Counted from the first letter of the stretch, positions 41,536 to 48,704 are shown. The stretch is 48,704 nt of DNA from JBAROU01 sp049642385 (GCA_049642385.1 JBAROU010000126.1:1-48704), one strand, 5' to 3'. Program-made: numbers and translations. Notes: generated by a model from the sequence alone, not told the origin.

Positions 41536-42408
41536 ATGGCCGACTCCGCCCGCGACGAGATCGTCACGCTGCGTGGCCTGCGTTTTCACTACCGCGACTA
41601 CGGCGGTACCGGCCGGCCGATCGTGCTACTGCACGGCCTGGCGTCGAATGCGCGCTGGTGGAACCTCGTTGGGCCGCTGCTGACGGATCGCTTTCGCGTG
41701 CTCGCGCTCGACCAGCGCGGCCATGGTGGGAGCGACAGGCCAGACGACGGCTACGACTTCGCGTCGGTCGTCGGCGATCTCGCTGCGTTCATCGATGAGC
41801 TTGGCCTCGATGGGCCCATCGTCGGTGGGCACTCGTGGGGCGGTAACGTCGCGCTGGAGTACGCCGCCACGCATCCGGAGCACGTCGGCGCGCTCGTGCT
41901 CGTCGATGGAGGCTTTCTGGAGCTGTCGGGTCGGGACGGAGCGACCTGGGAACGCGCAGAGCGTGAGATGGCGCCGCCTGACCTCACGCACCTAACGCCG
42001 GCGCAACTGATCGAGGGGGCGAAGCGCTGGGAGCTAGGCCACTTTTGGAGCGACGAAGTGGAGGCGGCGCTGATGGGCAACTTCCACATCACGGAAGCGG
42101 GAACGATCCGGCCGTATCTGAGTCATGTCAACCACATGAAGATCGTGCGTGCGCTCTGGGACCAACGACCATCTGAGCTCTGCGCGAGTGTGGACTGCCC
42201 GGTGCTCTTCATTGCGGCCGAGCGAGCGGGTGAGGGACGCGCTCGCGAATGGATCGAGATGAAGCGCAAGGCGATCGGGCAAGCGCAGGAGCGGTTGACC
42301 GACTGCCAGGTGCTCTGGTTCGAGGATACGGTGCACGACGTCCCGCTCCAGCGACCGCAAGAACTCGCGGCCGCGATCGAGAAGTTCGCGTTAGCGCTGG
42401 AGCGTTAG
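41536..42408 (+). CDS. Alpha/beta hydrolase
   Basis: A 290-residue alpha/beta hydrolase with HGLASNARWW (oxyanion), DQRGHGGSDRP, the elbow GGHSWGGN (Ser100), LEYAATHPEHVGALVLVDGG, and the distal His267 in DTVHDVPLQRP. The general pattern fits epoxide hydrolase, haloalkane dehalogenase or C-C hydrolase branches; no residue decides between them by eye. It begins 4 nt after the dienelactone hydrolase stop, so the two are co-transcribed. The stop is 1 nt from the convergent LysM gene. Confidence 0.9.
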   Translation: MADSARDEIVTLRGLRFHYRDYGGTGRPIVLLHGLASNARWWNLVGPLLTDRFRVLALDQRGHGGSDRPDDGYDFASVVGDLAAFIDELGLDGPIVGGHSWGGNVALEYAATHPEHVGALVLVDGGFLELSGRDGATWERAEREMAPPDLTHLTPAQLIEGAKRWELGHFWSDEVEAALMGNFHITEAGTIRPYLSHVNHMKIVRALWDQRPSELCASVDCPVLFIAAERAGEGRAREWIEMKRKAIGQAQERLTDCQVLWFEDTVHDVPLQRPQELAAAIEKFALALER

Positions 42409-42409
42409 C

Positions 42410-43024
42410 CTAGGGCGCTGGTTCTTGCTGCTGGTTCGGGATCTTGATCTCTTGACCCACCTTGAGGTCGGCCGGGTCCGCGAGGCCGTTAGCGCTCACG
42501 ATCGCATCGACGGACACTCCGTAACGCTGGGCGATATCCCACAACGTGTCGCCGCTGAGAATCGTGTACGTCTCGTTGGCGGCGGGCGCTGCGGGCTGTA
42601 GCGGGACGGCGGTAGGCTGCACCGCAGGCTGCACGGCGGAGTCGGCGACATCGCTCGTGACATCGCCGGGCGTGTCCTGCACGACGGTTGCGCTATTCGA
42701 ACCACCGTCCGAGAAGTTCGGGAGCAGGAGCATCGCCAGGAAGAGCACACCGATGCCCGCGAGGATGATAGGCGCTCGATGCGTCTCATGGATGGGTAAG
42801 TGCCGGTCGTACTCGAGCTCCTGTGGGCGGCGCGCGAGGAAGATCACGGCAGCTGCTCCCAGGAGCAAGATGCCGACCGTAAGGAACCAGAGACTGGAAC
42901 CCGACCAGAGCATACGGATCAGGATAAGGGAAAGAACGGGCACGGCGACAAGTAGGGCCATGCCGGTCCAGGGACGCTCTACGCTGTGGCGCGGCTGCGG
43001 CGAAGAGATCCAAGGTGACGCCAT
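42410..43024 (-). CDS. Membrane protein with C-terminal LysM domain
   Basis: A 204-residue protein with three hydrophobic segments (GMALLVAVPVLSLILIRML, LWFLTVGILLLGAAAVIFLA, and PIILAGIGVLFLAMLLL), an extracytoplasmic Val/Pro/Gln-rich linker (AVQPAVQPTAVPLQPAAP), and one LysM domain (YTILSGDTLWDIAQRYGVSV, ADPADLKVGQEIKIP), which should bind peptidoglycan. The ATG at 43024 has AAAGGAGG 7 nt upstream, better than the longer upstream start. It is divergent from the LCP-family gene, also a wall protein. The exact function is not known. Confidence 0.88.
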   Translation of the reverse strand: MASPWISSPQPRHSVERPWTGMALLVAVPVLSLILIRMLWSGSSLWFLTVGILLLGAAAVIFLARRPQELEYDRHLPIHETHRAPIILAGIGVLFLAMLLLPNFSDGGSNSATVVQDTPGDVTSDVADSAVQPAVQPTAVPLQPAAPAANETYTILSGDTLWDIAQRYGVSVDAIVSANGLADPADLKVGQEIKIPNQQQEPAP

Positions 43025-43054
43025 GAGCGAGCCTCCTTTCAACCTAGTGCTGGT

Positions 43055-43083
43055 AGCATACACGAACGGTCAAGCTATTACAA
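43055..43083 (-). promoter_or_regulatory. Promoter of LysM gene
   Basis: TTGTAA (43078-43083) and TATGCT (43055-43060) on the minus strand, 17 bp apart, about 31 bp before the ATG. The pair lies in the 192-bp divergent region. Confidence 0.5.
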
Positions 43084-43178
43084 GATGTAGGACGGTTGCC
43101 CGCGAAATACCATATTCAGTAGACTGATTATCCACTCGACGACGTTGGCTGCCGCGCGATTCCCAGGTTCGCGATTGC

Positions 43179-43207
43179 TTGACACAACATAGGGCGTTGG
43201 CTACGTT
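43179..43207 (+). promoter_or_regulatory. Consensus promoter of LCP-family gene, -10 only 9 nt from GTG start
   Basis: TTGACA (43179-43184), 17 bp, TACGTT (43202-43207), then 9 nt to the GTG at 43217. No Shine-Dalgarno sequence. Same layout as the ychF promoter. Confidence 0.65.
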
Positions 43208-43216
43208 CAGAAAGAC

Positions 43217-44608
43217 GTGTCGCAGACACTTACACCCCGTCCGGCCAGTGCTAGTCGGCTGCGACAGCGGGTTCTTATCGCTCTCGTCAGTCTCCTTCTT
43301 CTGGTAGCCGCAGGCTGGCTTTCCCTCGTCATCCTCACCCGTATCGACGAGCTCTTTCTTCCGAATGAGCTCAACCTGGGTGCCCTCACGAACGTTCCGG
43401 GCGTGCAGAACGCAGGGGATGGGCCGACGGAGCGCATCAACATCCTCGTCATGGGACTGGACCGGCGCCCGCAGGAGGGCGACGCGCCCGCGCGTACCGA
43501 CACGATGTTCGTGCTCACGATCGACCCGCAGACGAAGACAGCAGGTATGTTGGGCATCCCGCGCGATCTCTGGGTCGATTATCCGTATAAGCGCGGCGGT
43601 GGCTGCTGTTACCAGGAGCGGATCAACGCCGCCTACGTGCTCGGTGAGACGCAGGGCTACCCGGAAGGCGGTATCGGTCTGACGATGGACGTGATCGAGC
43701 AGAACCTCGGGATCCACGTCGATCACTACGTCATGATCGACTTCGAGGGCTTCATCGAACTGATCGACGCGCTGGGCGGCATTACGTTGTACGTGGAGCA
43801 GACGGTGGATGACCCGTATTACTCCTACACGGAAAAGCGCTATGACTACTTGCCGATCCACTTCGACGCAGGCGAGACGGCGACCATGGATGGTGTGACC
43901 GCACTCGGTTACGCGCGCACGCGCCGCAACTCGAGTGATTTTGACCGGATCCGCCGCCAGCAGCAGGTGATCTTCGCGGCACTGGACAAGGCGACGCAGC
44001 AAGACTGGAACGACGTCGCGAAGATACCGGGGCTTTGGAAGAAGTATAAGGGCGCGATCAAGACCGACGTGAACGACCTGCTGGTTCTGCGTTACGCCGG
44101 GCTGGCCAGCGGCATCGAGACGAGTGAGATCACGGCTTTTTCGCTCGGTTATGCGACCACGGGGTGGACGACGCCCAACGGCGCCTCCGTGCTCCTGGCC
44201 GACAAGGACCTTGTGCAGGAGCTGGTCCAGGCGCTCTTCAGCGATCACCAACTTATTGAGGAGAGCGCGCACGTTGAGGTGCAGAACGGTTCGGGCGAGG
44301 ATGGACTCGCCGATAAGGTGACCCGCTTCCTTGCCGGCCAGGGCTTCCTTTCGACCTCGCTCACAGCGTTGGCCGCCGCCGACGGGCGTTTACGGCCGCA
44401 GACCGAAATCATTGACTACTCCGGTAAAGCGTACACCATGGAGCGCCTTACGAAGCTGCTCAAGGTGCCCGACAAGTGGGTGCGCCGGGCCAAGCCCGAA
44501 GACGATTCGCTGAGGACTGAGACGACCACGGACATTGTCGTCATCCTGGGCAGCGACGCTCTTACGCGGAGCTTTTCGACGGGCGAGGAAGCCGCCAATA
44601 GCCGCTAG
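43217..44608 (+). CDS. LytR-CpsA-Psr family cell-wall polymer ligase
   Basis: A 463-residue LCP enzyme, which in relatives attaches wall polymers to peptidoglycan. N-terminal membrane segment (LIALVSLLLLVAAGWLSLVIL), then the LCP domain: INILVMGLDRRP, RTDTMFVLTIDPQTKTAGMLGIPRDLWVDYP, HVDHYVMIDFEGFIELIDALGGI, and the Arg-rich ALGYARTRRNSSDFDRIRRQQQ that binds the polyprenyl phosphate. A LytR_C-like domain follows (HVEVQNGSGEDGLADKVTRFL). The start is a GTG 9 nt beyond a consensus -10. Its stop overlaps that of the convergent dehydrogenase (CTAG). Confidence 0.93.
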   Translation: MSQTLTPRPASASRLRQRVLIALVSLLLLVAAGWLSLVILTRIDELFLPNELNLGALTNVPGVQNAGDGPTERINILVMGLDRRPQEGDAPARTDTMFVLTIDPQTKTAGMLGIPRDLWVDYPYKRGGGCCYQERINAAYVLGETQGYPEGGIGLTMDVIEQNLGIHVDHYVMIDFEGFIELIDALGGITLYVEQTVDDPYYSYTEKRYDYLPIHFDAGETATMDGVTALGYARTRRNSSDFDRIRRQQQVIFAALDKATQQDWNDVAKIPGLWKKYKGAIKTDVNDLLVLRYAGLASGIETSEITAFSLGYATTGWTTPNGASVLLADKDLVQELVQALFSDHQLIEESAHVEVQNGSGEDGLADKVTRFLAGQGFLSTSLTALAAADGRLRPQTEIIDYSGKAYTMERLTKLLKVPDKWVRRAKPEDDSLRTETTTDIVVILGSDALTRSFSTGEEAANSR

Positions 44609-45645
44609 GCCTCGGCCGAGACGATCACCATCGACTTCAACCCCTCGTTGCGCAGGCGTGCCGCGTATGCCTCGGTGGCGTTCGCGAGCGGCACGCGGTG
44701 GGTCGTGATCTCGTCGATCGCTGGCAGGTGCGGTAGCAGCTCGAGCGCGCGCCGATATTGCTCGGGCGAAGCGTTCTGGCTGCCGGTGAGGCGTACCTCG
44801 TTATAGTGGATCGCGTTCGGGTCAAGCGAGACGCGCGCGTCGGGCGGGAAGCCGGCGAACAGATTGGTCACGCCCAGCCGCTTCGTGCAGGCGATCGCCG
44901 TTTCGATGACCTCCGACAGACCGCTCGTCACGATGACGGCGTCCGCGCCCAGGCCGTCCGTGCGCTCGCGGACGACCGACGCTAGCTCCTCACGACGCGG
45001 GTCGATGACGACGCTGGCGTCGAGTCGACGCGCGATGGCGGCGCGCTCTTCGTCTGGCTCGCTGACGATGATCGTGCCCGCACCGAGCGCACGCGCCAGT
45101 ACGAGGTGACAGAGGCCCATCGGGCCGGCGCCGATCAGGACGAGACTCGTGCCCGCGCGCACCCCGCACGTCTCGACCGAATTCAGCACGCAGGCAAGCG
45201 GCTCGGTGAGGCAGGCGCGCTGCATGTCGATGTCCGCCGGCAGCGGGAGTAGGTGGCCCATCGAAACGAGCGATGCCGGTACGAGGACGTGCTCGGCCAG
45301 CCCGCCGTTTTCTTCGTATCCTAGTGTGCGCCGTTCGAGGCAGCGATGGCGCCGTCCGGAGCGGCAATAGACGCACGCGCCGCAGGCGATGATTGGAAAG
45401 ACGGCGACGCGGTCGCCGGGGCGCACGCGCTCGACACCCTCGCCCACCTGGGCGATGGTGCCAGCGATCTCGTGGCCGGGGATGACGCCGTGGCGCGCGT
45501 GCTTCTTGCCGTGGTAGACGCGGATATCCGAGTAGCAGATGCCGGTCGCGCCGACGCGCAGAAGCGCTTCGCCGGGGCCGGCCGCCGGTTGCGCCACGTC
45601 CTCGACGCTGATTCGCTCCGGTTCGTGGAAGATGAGCGCCTTCAC
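44605..45645 (-). CDS. Zinc-dependent medium-chain alcohol dehydrogenase
   Basis: A 346-residue MDR oxidoreductase. Zn-site motif GHEIAGTIAQVGEGVERVRPGD, catalytic Cys in GATGICYSDI, the structural-zinc Cys set ACGACVYCRSGRRHRC, and the NAD-binding SLVLIGAGPMGLCHLVLARALG. The C-terminal TGSQNASPEQYRRAL loop resembles sorbitol or threonine dehydrogenase branches. The start may be the GTG at 45645 (MKALIFHEP) or the TTG two codons earlier. Either lies just beyond the T-rich tail of the rpsT terminator, with no ribosome site. Stop overlaps the LCP gene. Substrate unknown. Confidence 0.9.
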   Translation of the reverse strand: MKALIFHEPERISVEDVAQPAAGPGEALLRVGATGICYSDIRVYHGKKHARHGVIPGHEIAGTIAQVGEGVERVRPGDRVAVFPIIACGACVYCRSGRRHRCLERRTLGYEENGGLAEHVLVPASLVSMGHLLPLPADIDMQRACLTEPLACVLNSVETCGVRAGTSLVLIGAGPMGLCHLVLARALGAGTIIVSEPDEERAAIARRLDASVVIDPRREELASVVRERTDGLGADAVIVTSGLSEVIETAIACTKRLGVTNLFAGFPPDARVSLDPNAIHYNEVRLTGSQNASPEQYRRALELLPHLPAIDEITTHRVPLANATEAYAARLRNEGLKSMVIVSAEA

Positions 45646-45650
45646 GGGCA

Positions 45651-45681
45651 AACAAATACGGCCCCGCCGGAGGCGGAGCCG
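45651..45681 (-). terminator. Intrinsic terminator after rpsT
   Basis: On the minus strand, arms CGGCTCCGCC (45681-45672) and GGCGGGGCCG (45668-45659) pair with one G-T wobble around a three-base loop, followed by TATTTGTTTG. It lies 29 bp after rpsT and directly abuts the dehydrogenase start. Confidence 0.75.
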
Positions 45682-45709
45682 CTGTGGGAGAACGCCACGG
45701 GCGTGCGAC

Positions 45710-45985
45710 CTACTTGCCGCCGCTCTTCAGGGCGTTGAGCTGGCGCGTCAGGCGGGACTTGGTGCGACCGGCGGTGTTGGGATGAATGACGCCCTTGCCG
45801 GCGGTGCGGTCGAGGATGGCAGCGGCGGCGCGTACGGCCGACTCGGCATCTTCCGCCTTGCCGCCTGCTAGCGACTCGCGGGCGTGGCGGATCGCCGAAC
45901 GCGCTTCGGTGCGGCGCGCGCGGTTGCGCTCACGCCGGCGGAGCGACTGGCGGTGCCGTTTCGGGGGCGATAGATGTTTGGTCAA
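45710..45985 (-). CDS. rpsT: 30S ribosomal protein S20
   Basis: Small basic 16S rRNA-binding protein; 91 residues. Sequence is family-like from PKRHRQSLRRRERNRARRTEARSAIRHA, with the C-terminal KGVIHPNTAGRTKSRLTRQLNAL strongly conserved. The likely start is a TTG at 45985 (MTKHLSPPKRHRQ), 4 nt after GGGAGAG; a second TTG upstream is less well placed. It has its own promoter and terminator, so it is a single-gene unit. Confidence 0.95.
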   Translation of the reverse strand: MTKHLSPPKRHRQSLRRRERNRARRTEARSAIRHARESLAGGKAEDAESAVRAAAAILDRTAGKGVIHPNTAGRTKSRLTRQLNALKSGGK

Positions 45986-46014
45986 TGAACTCTCCCAGTA
46001 CAACGTCGAACCGT

Positions 46015-46044
46015 ATGGTAACGGAACGCGCGAGGCTACGTCCA
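46015..46044 (-). promoter_or_regulatory. Promoter of rpsT
   Basis: TGGACG (46039-46044) and TACCAT (46015-46020) on the minus strand, 18 bp apart, about 30 bp before the TTG start. Confidence 0.45.
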
Positions 46045-46060
46045 GTGGGCGGGCGCGCCG

Positions 46061-46387
46061 TTAGCCGGCCAGGCCGATGTCGATCTTGTTGATCTTGTCG
46101 TCTGCGTTGAACTCCAGCACGACCTTGATCGTCCCGAACGGGCTTCCTGAGCCAAGGACCTTGATACCTGCGCCATCCTCCTCAGGCTCGGACCACGAGA
46201 GCGTCATGCTGCCGGCGCCCGCGGGGCGGTTGCGCATCTGTTGCTCCACCGCAGCCTTGCCGGTGATCGCGCCCGTCATCGGGTTCGTGAGGACGACGTC
46301 GTCGGCGAGCATGGCGAGCATCTCGTCGAGCTTCTGGTCGCGTTGGTAGCCGATGTACTCCGTTGCCAGTTCGATCCTGGATGCCAT
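46061..46387 (-). CDS. SnoaL-like (NTF2 fold) protein
   Basis: A 108-residue cone-shaped NTF2-type domain: helical start (ELATEYIGYQRDQKLDEMLAMLADDVVLTNP), TGKAAVEQQMRNRPAG, and beta strands with IKVVLEFNADDKINKIDIGL at the end. Members are ketosteroid-isomerase-like enzymes or binding proteins; the catalytic Asp of SnoaL is not securely assigned here. GGAGGTG precedes the ATG by about 5 nt. A TGGTATAGT extended -10 lies 28 bp upstream. It is a single-gene unit next to rpsT. Confidence 0.85.
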   Translation of the reverse strand: MASRIELATEYIGYQRDQKLDEMLAMLADDVVLTNPMTGAITGKAAVEQQMRNRPAGAGSMTLSWSEPEEDGAGIKVLGSGSPFGTIKVVLEFNADDKINKIDIGLAG

Positions 46388-46414
46388 CGCAGCACCTCCG
46401 GTGTTATGGCGATG

Positions 46415-46423
46415 ACTATACCA
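46415..46423 (-). promoter_or_regulatory. Extended -10 of SnoaL-like gene
   Basis: TGGTATAGT on the minus strand (hexamer 46415-46420), about 28 bp before the ATG. No convincing -35. Confidence 0.4.
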
Positions 46424-46446
46424 CGTGGCGGCGGTCTAGGCCCGGT

Positions 46447-46476
46447 TTGCAACGGTTGGGGAAGGCTCCGTAGTAT
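46447..46476 (+). promoter_or_regulatory. Promoter of unknown helical-protein gene
   Basis: TTGCAA (46447-46452) and TAGTAT (46471-46476) are 18 bp apart, 15 nt before the ATG at 46492. There is no Shine-Dalgarno sequence. Confidence 0.4.
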
Positions 46477-46491
46477 GAAGTCCGTTCCGTC

Positions 46492-47376
46492 ATGAACCAC
46501 TCTCCCACTCCCACGCAACGCGTCTCGGCGATTCCGTTCCCGGAGTCGTACGCGCTGCCAGCCAAGCCGGGCGCCTCGGCGTCGCAGGCGACCCAAGATG
46601 CGTACCGTCAGACCTCGTTTCTGCTGGGCGAGGGCCTGCGGCTGTTCGAGGAGGGGCTGAACCTACAGCTGCGTATTGTCCGCGACGCGTCGCCGTCGGC
46701 GTTCCGCAAGCACCCGTACGCGGCGCTGATGGGGCTCTGGTCGCGAACGTTTCTGGTGCTCGCCGATGCCTGCCTTCTGGCGACACGCGGTTCGTACGCC
46801 TCGTGCGCGCCGCTGGCGCGCGCCGCGTGCGAGTGCATAGCGGCGCAGCACCAGCTCCACGCCTCGGAGATGGAGCTATTTATCGAGTGGCTCGCGACGA
46901 ACTTCCATCCGAACGAGCCGCACAAGGCGTTCGAGTTCGGGCTAGGGCACTACTTCGCGGGCGAGACGCTGGCGGCGGACGAGCGCCTGCGGTCGGTGTA
47001 CCGGCCGGCGAGCGAGCTGGGCCGGCCCAACTTCGGTGCGACGACGCTCATGGTAGGTCCGGAGTCGAACAACCAGCGGCTGGCGCTCTCCTTTGCCGAT
47101 CAGGCGTTTCACTTCGGCTGGGCAGAGCTAGTGCTGGGCTGGCTCCTCGCGCTGTGCGAGCGGCAGCTCGCCGTCGTGGTGCACGCGAAGGACATCTTCC
47201 CGATCCACGATGACACGCACCGCGCCTACGTCGACTTCGCGCGTAGGGTCGAACAGACCCTCGGGAAGGCGGACCGCTGCTCGGTCGAGGAGATCGCGGA
47301 AGGGAACTACCGGCGGCTGCTGGTGCACAACTTCCGCCGCGCGCCCAGCGGCGCTCCGAAGCGAGTGTTACTGTAG
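46492..47376 (+). CDS. Unknown mainly helical protein
   Basis: A 294-residue soluble protein. A Pro/Ala-rich start is followed by long amphipathic helices (FLLGEGLRLFEEGLNLQLRIVRDA, SYASCAPLARAACECIAAQHQL). The second helix, with small residues and an Arg/Glu pattern, is reminiscent of DUF5677-type proteins, but I do not consider that firm. No signal peptide, no metal motif. The gene stands alone between the SnoaL-like gene and the CoA transferase and has a promoter-like pair 15 nt before the ATG. Function unknown. Confidence 0.72.
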   Translation: MNHSPTPTQRVSAIPFPESYALPAKPGASASQATQDAYRQTSFLLGEGLRLFEEGLNLQLRIVRDASPSAFRKHPYAALMGLWSRTFLVLADACLLATRGSYASCAPLARAACECIAAQHQLHASEMELFIEWLATNFHPNEPHKAFEFGLGHYFAGETLAADERLRSVYRPASELGRPNFGATTLMVGPESNNQRLALSFADQAFHFGWAELVLGWLLALCERQLAVVVHAKDIFPIHDDTHRAYVDFARRVEQTLGKADRCSVEEIAEGNYRRLLVHNFRRAPSGAPKRVLL

Positions 47377-47388
47377 CGAACAAGGTGA

Positions 47389-47432
47389 AGCCCGCGCCGG
47401 ATGACTGGTGGTGGGGAAGACCGGCGCGGGCT
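47389..47432. repeat. Perfect 12-bp inverted repeat downstream of unknown gene
   Basis: AGCCCGCGCCGG (47389-47400) and CCGGCGCGGGCT (47421-47432) are exact complements around a 20-base loop. There is no T-tract right after, although GGTTTTTGAC comes 30 bp later. It could be a factor-assisted terminator, an mRNA-stabilising hairpin, or a protein-binding site. Confidence 0.55.
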
Positions 47433-47552
47433 CGACAGGCGGGGATGTCTCGGTAGGAGGTTTTTGACTACCAGCCTGCAGGTAGACCATACATCGGCGA
47501 GGGACATGCGTTCCATGAAGCGCGTCACACACCTGGGACCTGCTGATTTGCT

Positions 47553-47581
47553 TTGCCCCCGAACGGCAGCCCGTGTATGAT
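47553..47581 (+). promoter_or_regulatory. Promoter of CoA transferase gene
   Basis: TTGCCC (47553-47558), 17 bp, TATGAT (47576-47581). The ATG at 47622 is 40 nt downstream with a modest TAGGA ribosome site. Confidence 0.55.
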
Positions 47582-47621
47582 GCGAATCGCGTCGCAAATC
47601 ACAAGCTAGGAATCGATACAC

Positions 47622-48704
47622 ATGACAGAAGGCGCTCTTTCCGACCTCCGCGTCGTCGAGCTGGCCGAGGGCATCGCCGGGCCGTACTGCGGCAAGCTGT
47701 TCGCCGACCTCGGCGCGGAGGTGATCAAGGTCGAGCCGCCTGCGGGCGACCGCGCGCGCCGGCTCGGGCCGTTCCCCGAAGACGGGCCGCACCACGAGAA
47801 GAGCGGCCTCTTCCTCCATCTGAACACCGGCAAGAAGAGTGTCACGCTCGATGTGGGCGTGACGTCGGGCCAGGTGGTGCTGAAGAAGCTGCTCGAGCAG
47901 GCGGACGTGCTGATCGATGATGGCCAGTCAGGCCTGAGTGTCGACGACCTGCGCGGCGACTTCCCACGTCTGGTCTACGTCTCGGTAACGCCGTTCGGCA
48001 CGACCGGCCCCTACGTCGGCTACGCGGGGAACAGCCTGACGGCGATGGCGATGAGCACGATCATGTATAACACCGGCGCGCCCGACCGCGAGCCGCTCAC
48101 CACCGGCGGCACACCGGGCGATTACATCGGCGGGATCCACGCGTGGATCGGCGCACTCGCGGCGCTGGCGTATCGAGAGCGCGAAGGCAAGGGCCAGCAC
48201 GTCGACGTTTCGCTTGCGGAGGCCGCGGCCTGCACGGATGAGTACAACTCGGCGATGTACGGTTTTCAGGGCGCGATCCGGCGACGCTACTACTCGCGTC
48301 ACATCTTTGGCTATCCCAACGACATCTTTCCGTGCAAGGACGGCTACATCGTGCTTATCCCCGGCGCGGGTGGGTTCCCGGCGCGTGGGCTGCGGCAGGA
48401 GGGCGTTGTCTCACCGATGTCGCTGCTGCTCGGCGACCCTGAGCTGGACAACCACCCGTTGTTTGGCAGTTGGCCGGACCGCATGGTGAATTCACACGAG
48501 TTCGAGGCGCTCGTTGCGCCGTGGTTGAACGACCATGAGCCGAACGAGATCGTCGACCTGGCGCAAGCGCTGCGCATGCCCTTCGCGCTCGTGCCCAGCG
48601 TGAGCGATCTCATGGGGGACGAGCACCTGCGCGCGCGCGCGTTCTTCCAGCACATCGATCACCCCGAGGCCGGCGAGCTGACCTACACCGGCCCGCCGTT
48701 CCGC
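47622..48704 (+). CDS. CaiB/BaiF-type CoA transferase, 3'-truncated by window edge
   Basis: Class III CoA transferase that moves CoA between carboxylic acids; 361 residues are visible and the frame is open at the window end. The N-terminal LRVVELAEGIAGPYCGKLFADLGAEVIKVEPPAGD is typical, followed by LNTGKKSVTLD, YVSVTPFGTTGPY, the likely catalytic Asp167 in TPGDYIGGIHAWIGALAAL, and KGQHVDVSLAEAA. Acid partner unknown; the gene stands alone in the window, so no pathway is implied beyond the general presence of etfAB and the hydrolase run. Confidence 0.93.
   Translation, partial: MTEGALSDLRVVELAEGIAGPYCGKLFADLGAEVIKVEPPAGDRARRLGPFPEDGPHHEKSGLFLHLNTGKKSVTLDVGVTSGQVVLKKLLEQADVLIDDGQSGLSVDDLRGDFPRLVYVSVTPFGTTGPYVGYAGNSLTAMAMSTIMYNTGAPDREPLTTGGTPGDYIGGIHAWIGALAALAYREREGKGQHVDVSLAEAAACTDEYNSAMYGFQGAIRRRYYSRHIFGYPNDIFPCKDGYIVLIPGAGGFPARGLRQEGVVSPMSLLLGDPELDNHPLFGSWPDRMVNSHEFEALVAPWLNDHEPNEIVDLAQALRMPFALVPSVSDLMGDEHLRARAFFQHIDHPEAGELTYTGPPFR

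Noticed and set aside
47307..47819. Minus-strand frame across the gap before the CoA transferase
   Set aside because: Overlaps the start of a clear CoA transferase gene and the end of another gene; no recognisable features.
1..48704. Search for CRISPR arrays, insertion sequences, prophage or att sites
   Set aside because: No regularly spaced repeats, transposase, phage structural genes or integrase beside a tRNA were seen; XerC belongs to the housekeeping dprA-topA-xerC set.

Overview
The window is high-GC, gene-dense bacterial chromosome. It holds about 40 protein genes and one tRNA, with no rRNA, CRISPR array, insertion sequence or prophage. Gene content (bifunctional Rel, AroKB fusion, ruvX-mltG-aro block, dprA-topA-xerC block, an etfB/etfA cluster, CaiB-type CoA transferase, XdhC-like protein, dockerin-like C-termini on secreted enzymes) together with high GC suggests a Chloroflexota lineage, perhaps Dehalococcoidia-like. 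That placement is inference from gene content, not from a marker-gene tree.

Layout. 1-5.2 kb (+): the 3' part of an amidase, then a large secreted penicillin-acylase-family hydrolase carrying two inserted repeat modules and a dockerin-like tail, closed by a strong hairpin. 5.3-9.6 kb: rel (-) and hisS (+) diverge from a 114-bp region in which both seem to be read from leaderless promoters; a degenerate metallophosphoesterase follows hisS. 9.6-18.4 kb (-): PAP2/Aur1-like protein, GT-C glycosyltransferase, ruvX, mltG, a one-TM protein, aroC, GNAT, aroKB fusion, a 56-aa membrane protein and acylphosphatase, many coupled by ATGA overlaps or very short gaps. 18.4-18.8 kb: the only long gene-free stretch, which contains a promoter and a terminator-like hairpin that could define a small RNA or a glmU leader. 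18.8-26.0 kb (+): glmU, CorC-like CBS protein, dprA, topA, xerC. 26.0-31.6 kb: an FGE-like protein (-), tRNA-Met, purA with a structured start region, a 4-TM protein, PIG-L deacetylase (-), divergent YchF and XdhC-like protein. 31.6-35.1 kb (-): etfB, an ABM-like protein, etfA, an unknown barrel-like protein and a membrane-anchored unknown. 35.3-42.4 kb: a surface purple-acid-phosphatase-like enzyme (-), then a run of + strand hydrolases (GatA-like amidase, methyltransferase, alpha/beta hydrolase, amidohydrolase, dienelactone hydrolase, alpha/beta hydrolase). 42.4-48.7 kb: LysM membrane protein (-), LCP-family protein (+), zinc alcohol dehydrogenase (-), rpsT (-), SnoaL-like protein (-), an unknown helical protein (+) and a CoA transferase running off the end (+).

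The genes are mostly housekeeping: the stringent response (rel), tRNA charging (hisS), the shikimate pathway (aroKB, aroC), cell wall (glmU, mltG, LCP, LysM), DNA topology, uptake and recombination (topA, dprA, xerC, ruvX), AMP synthesis (purA) and flavin-linked electron transfer (etfAB). I did not find a clearly new multi-gene system. The most unusual signals are at the level of gene expression: a repeated promoter-to-start geometry implying leaderless mRNAs (rel, hisS, ychF, LCP gene); a hairpin sitting between the Shine-Dalgarno sequence and the start codon of purA; and an orphan promoter-terminator unit upstream of glmU. Several proteins have altered active-site motifs (metallophosphoesterase, FGE-like protein, YchF, Rel) or an unusual architecture (penicillin acylase).
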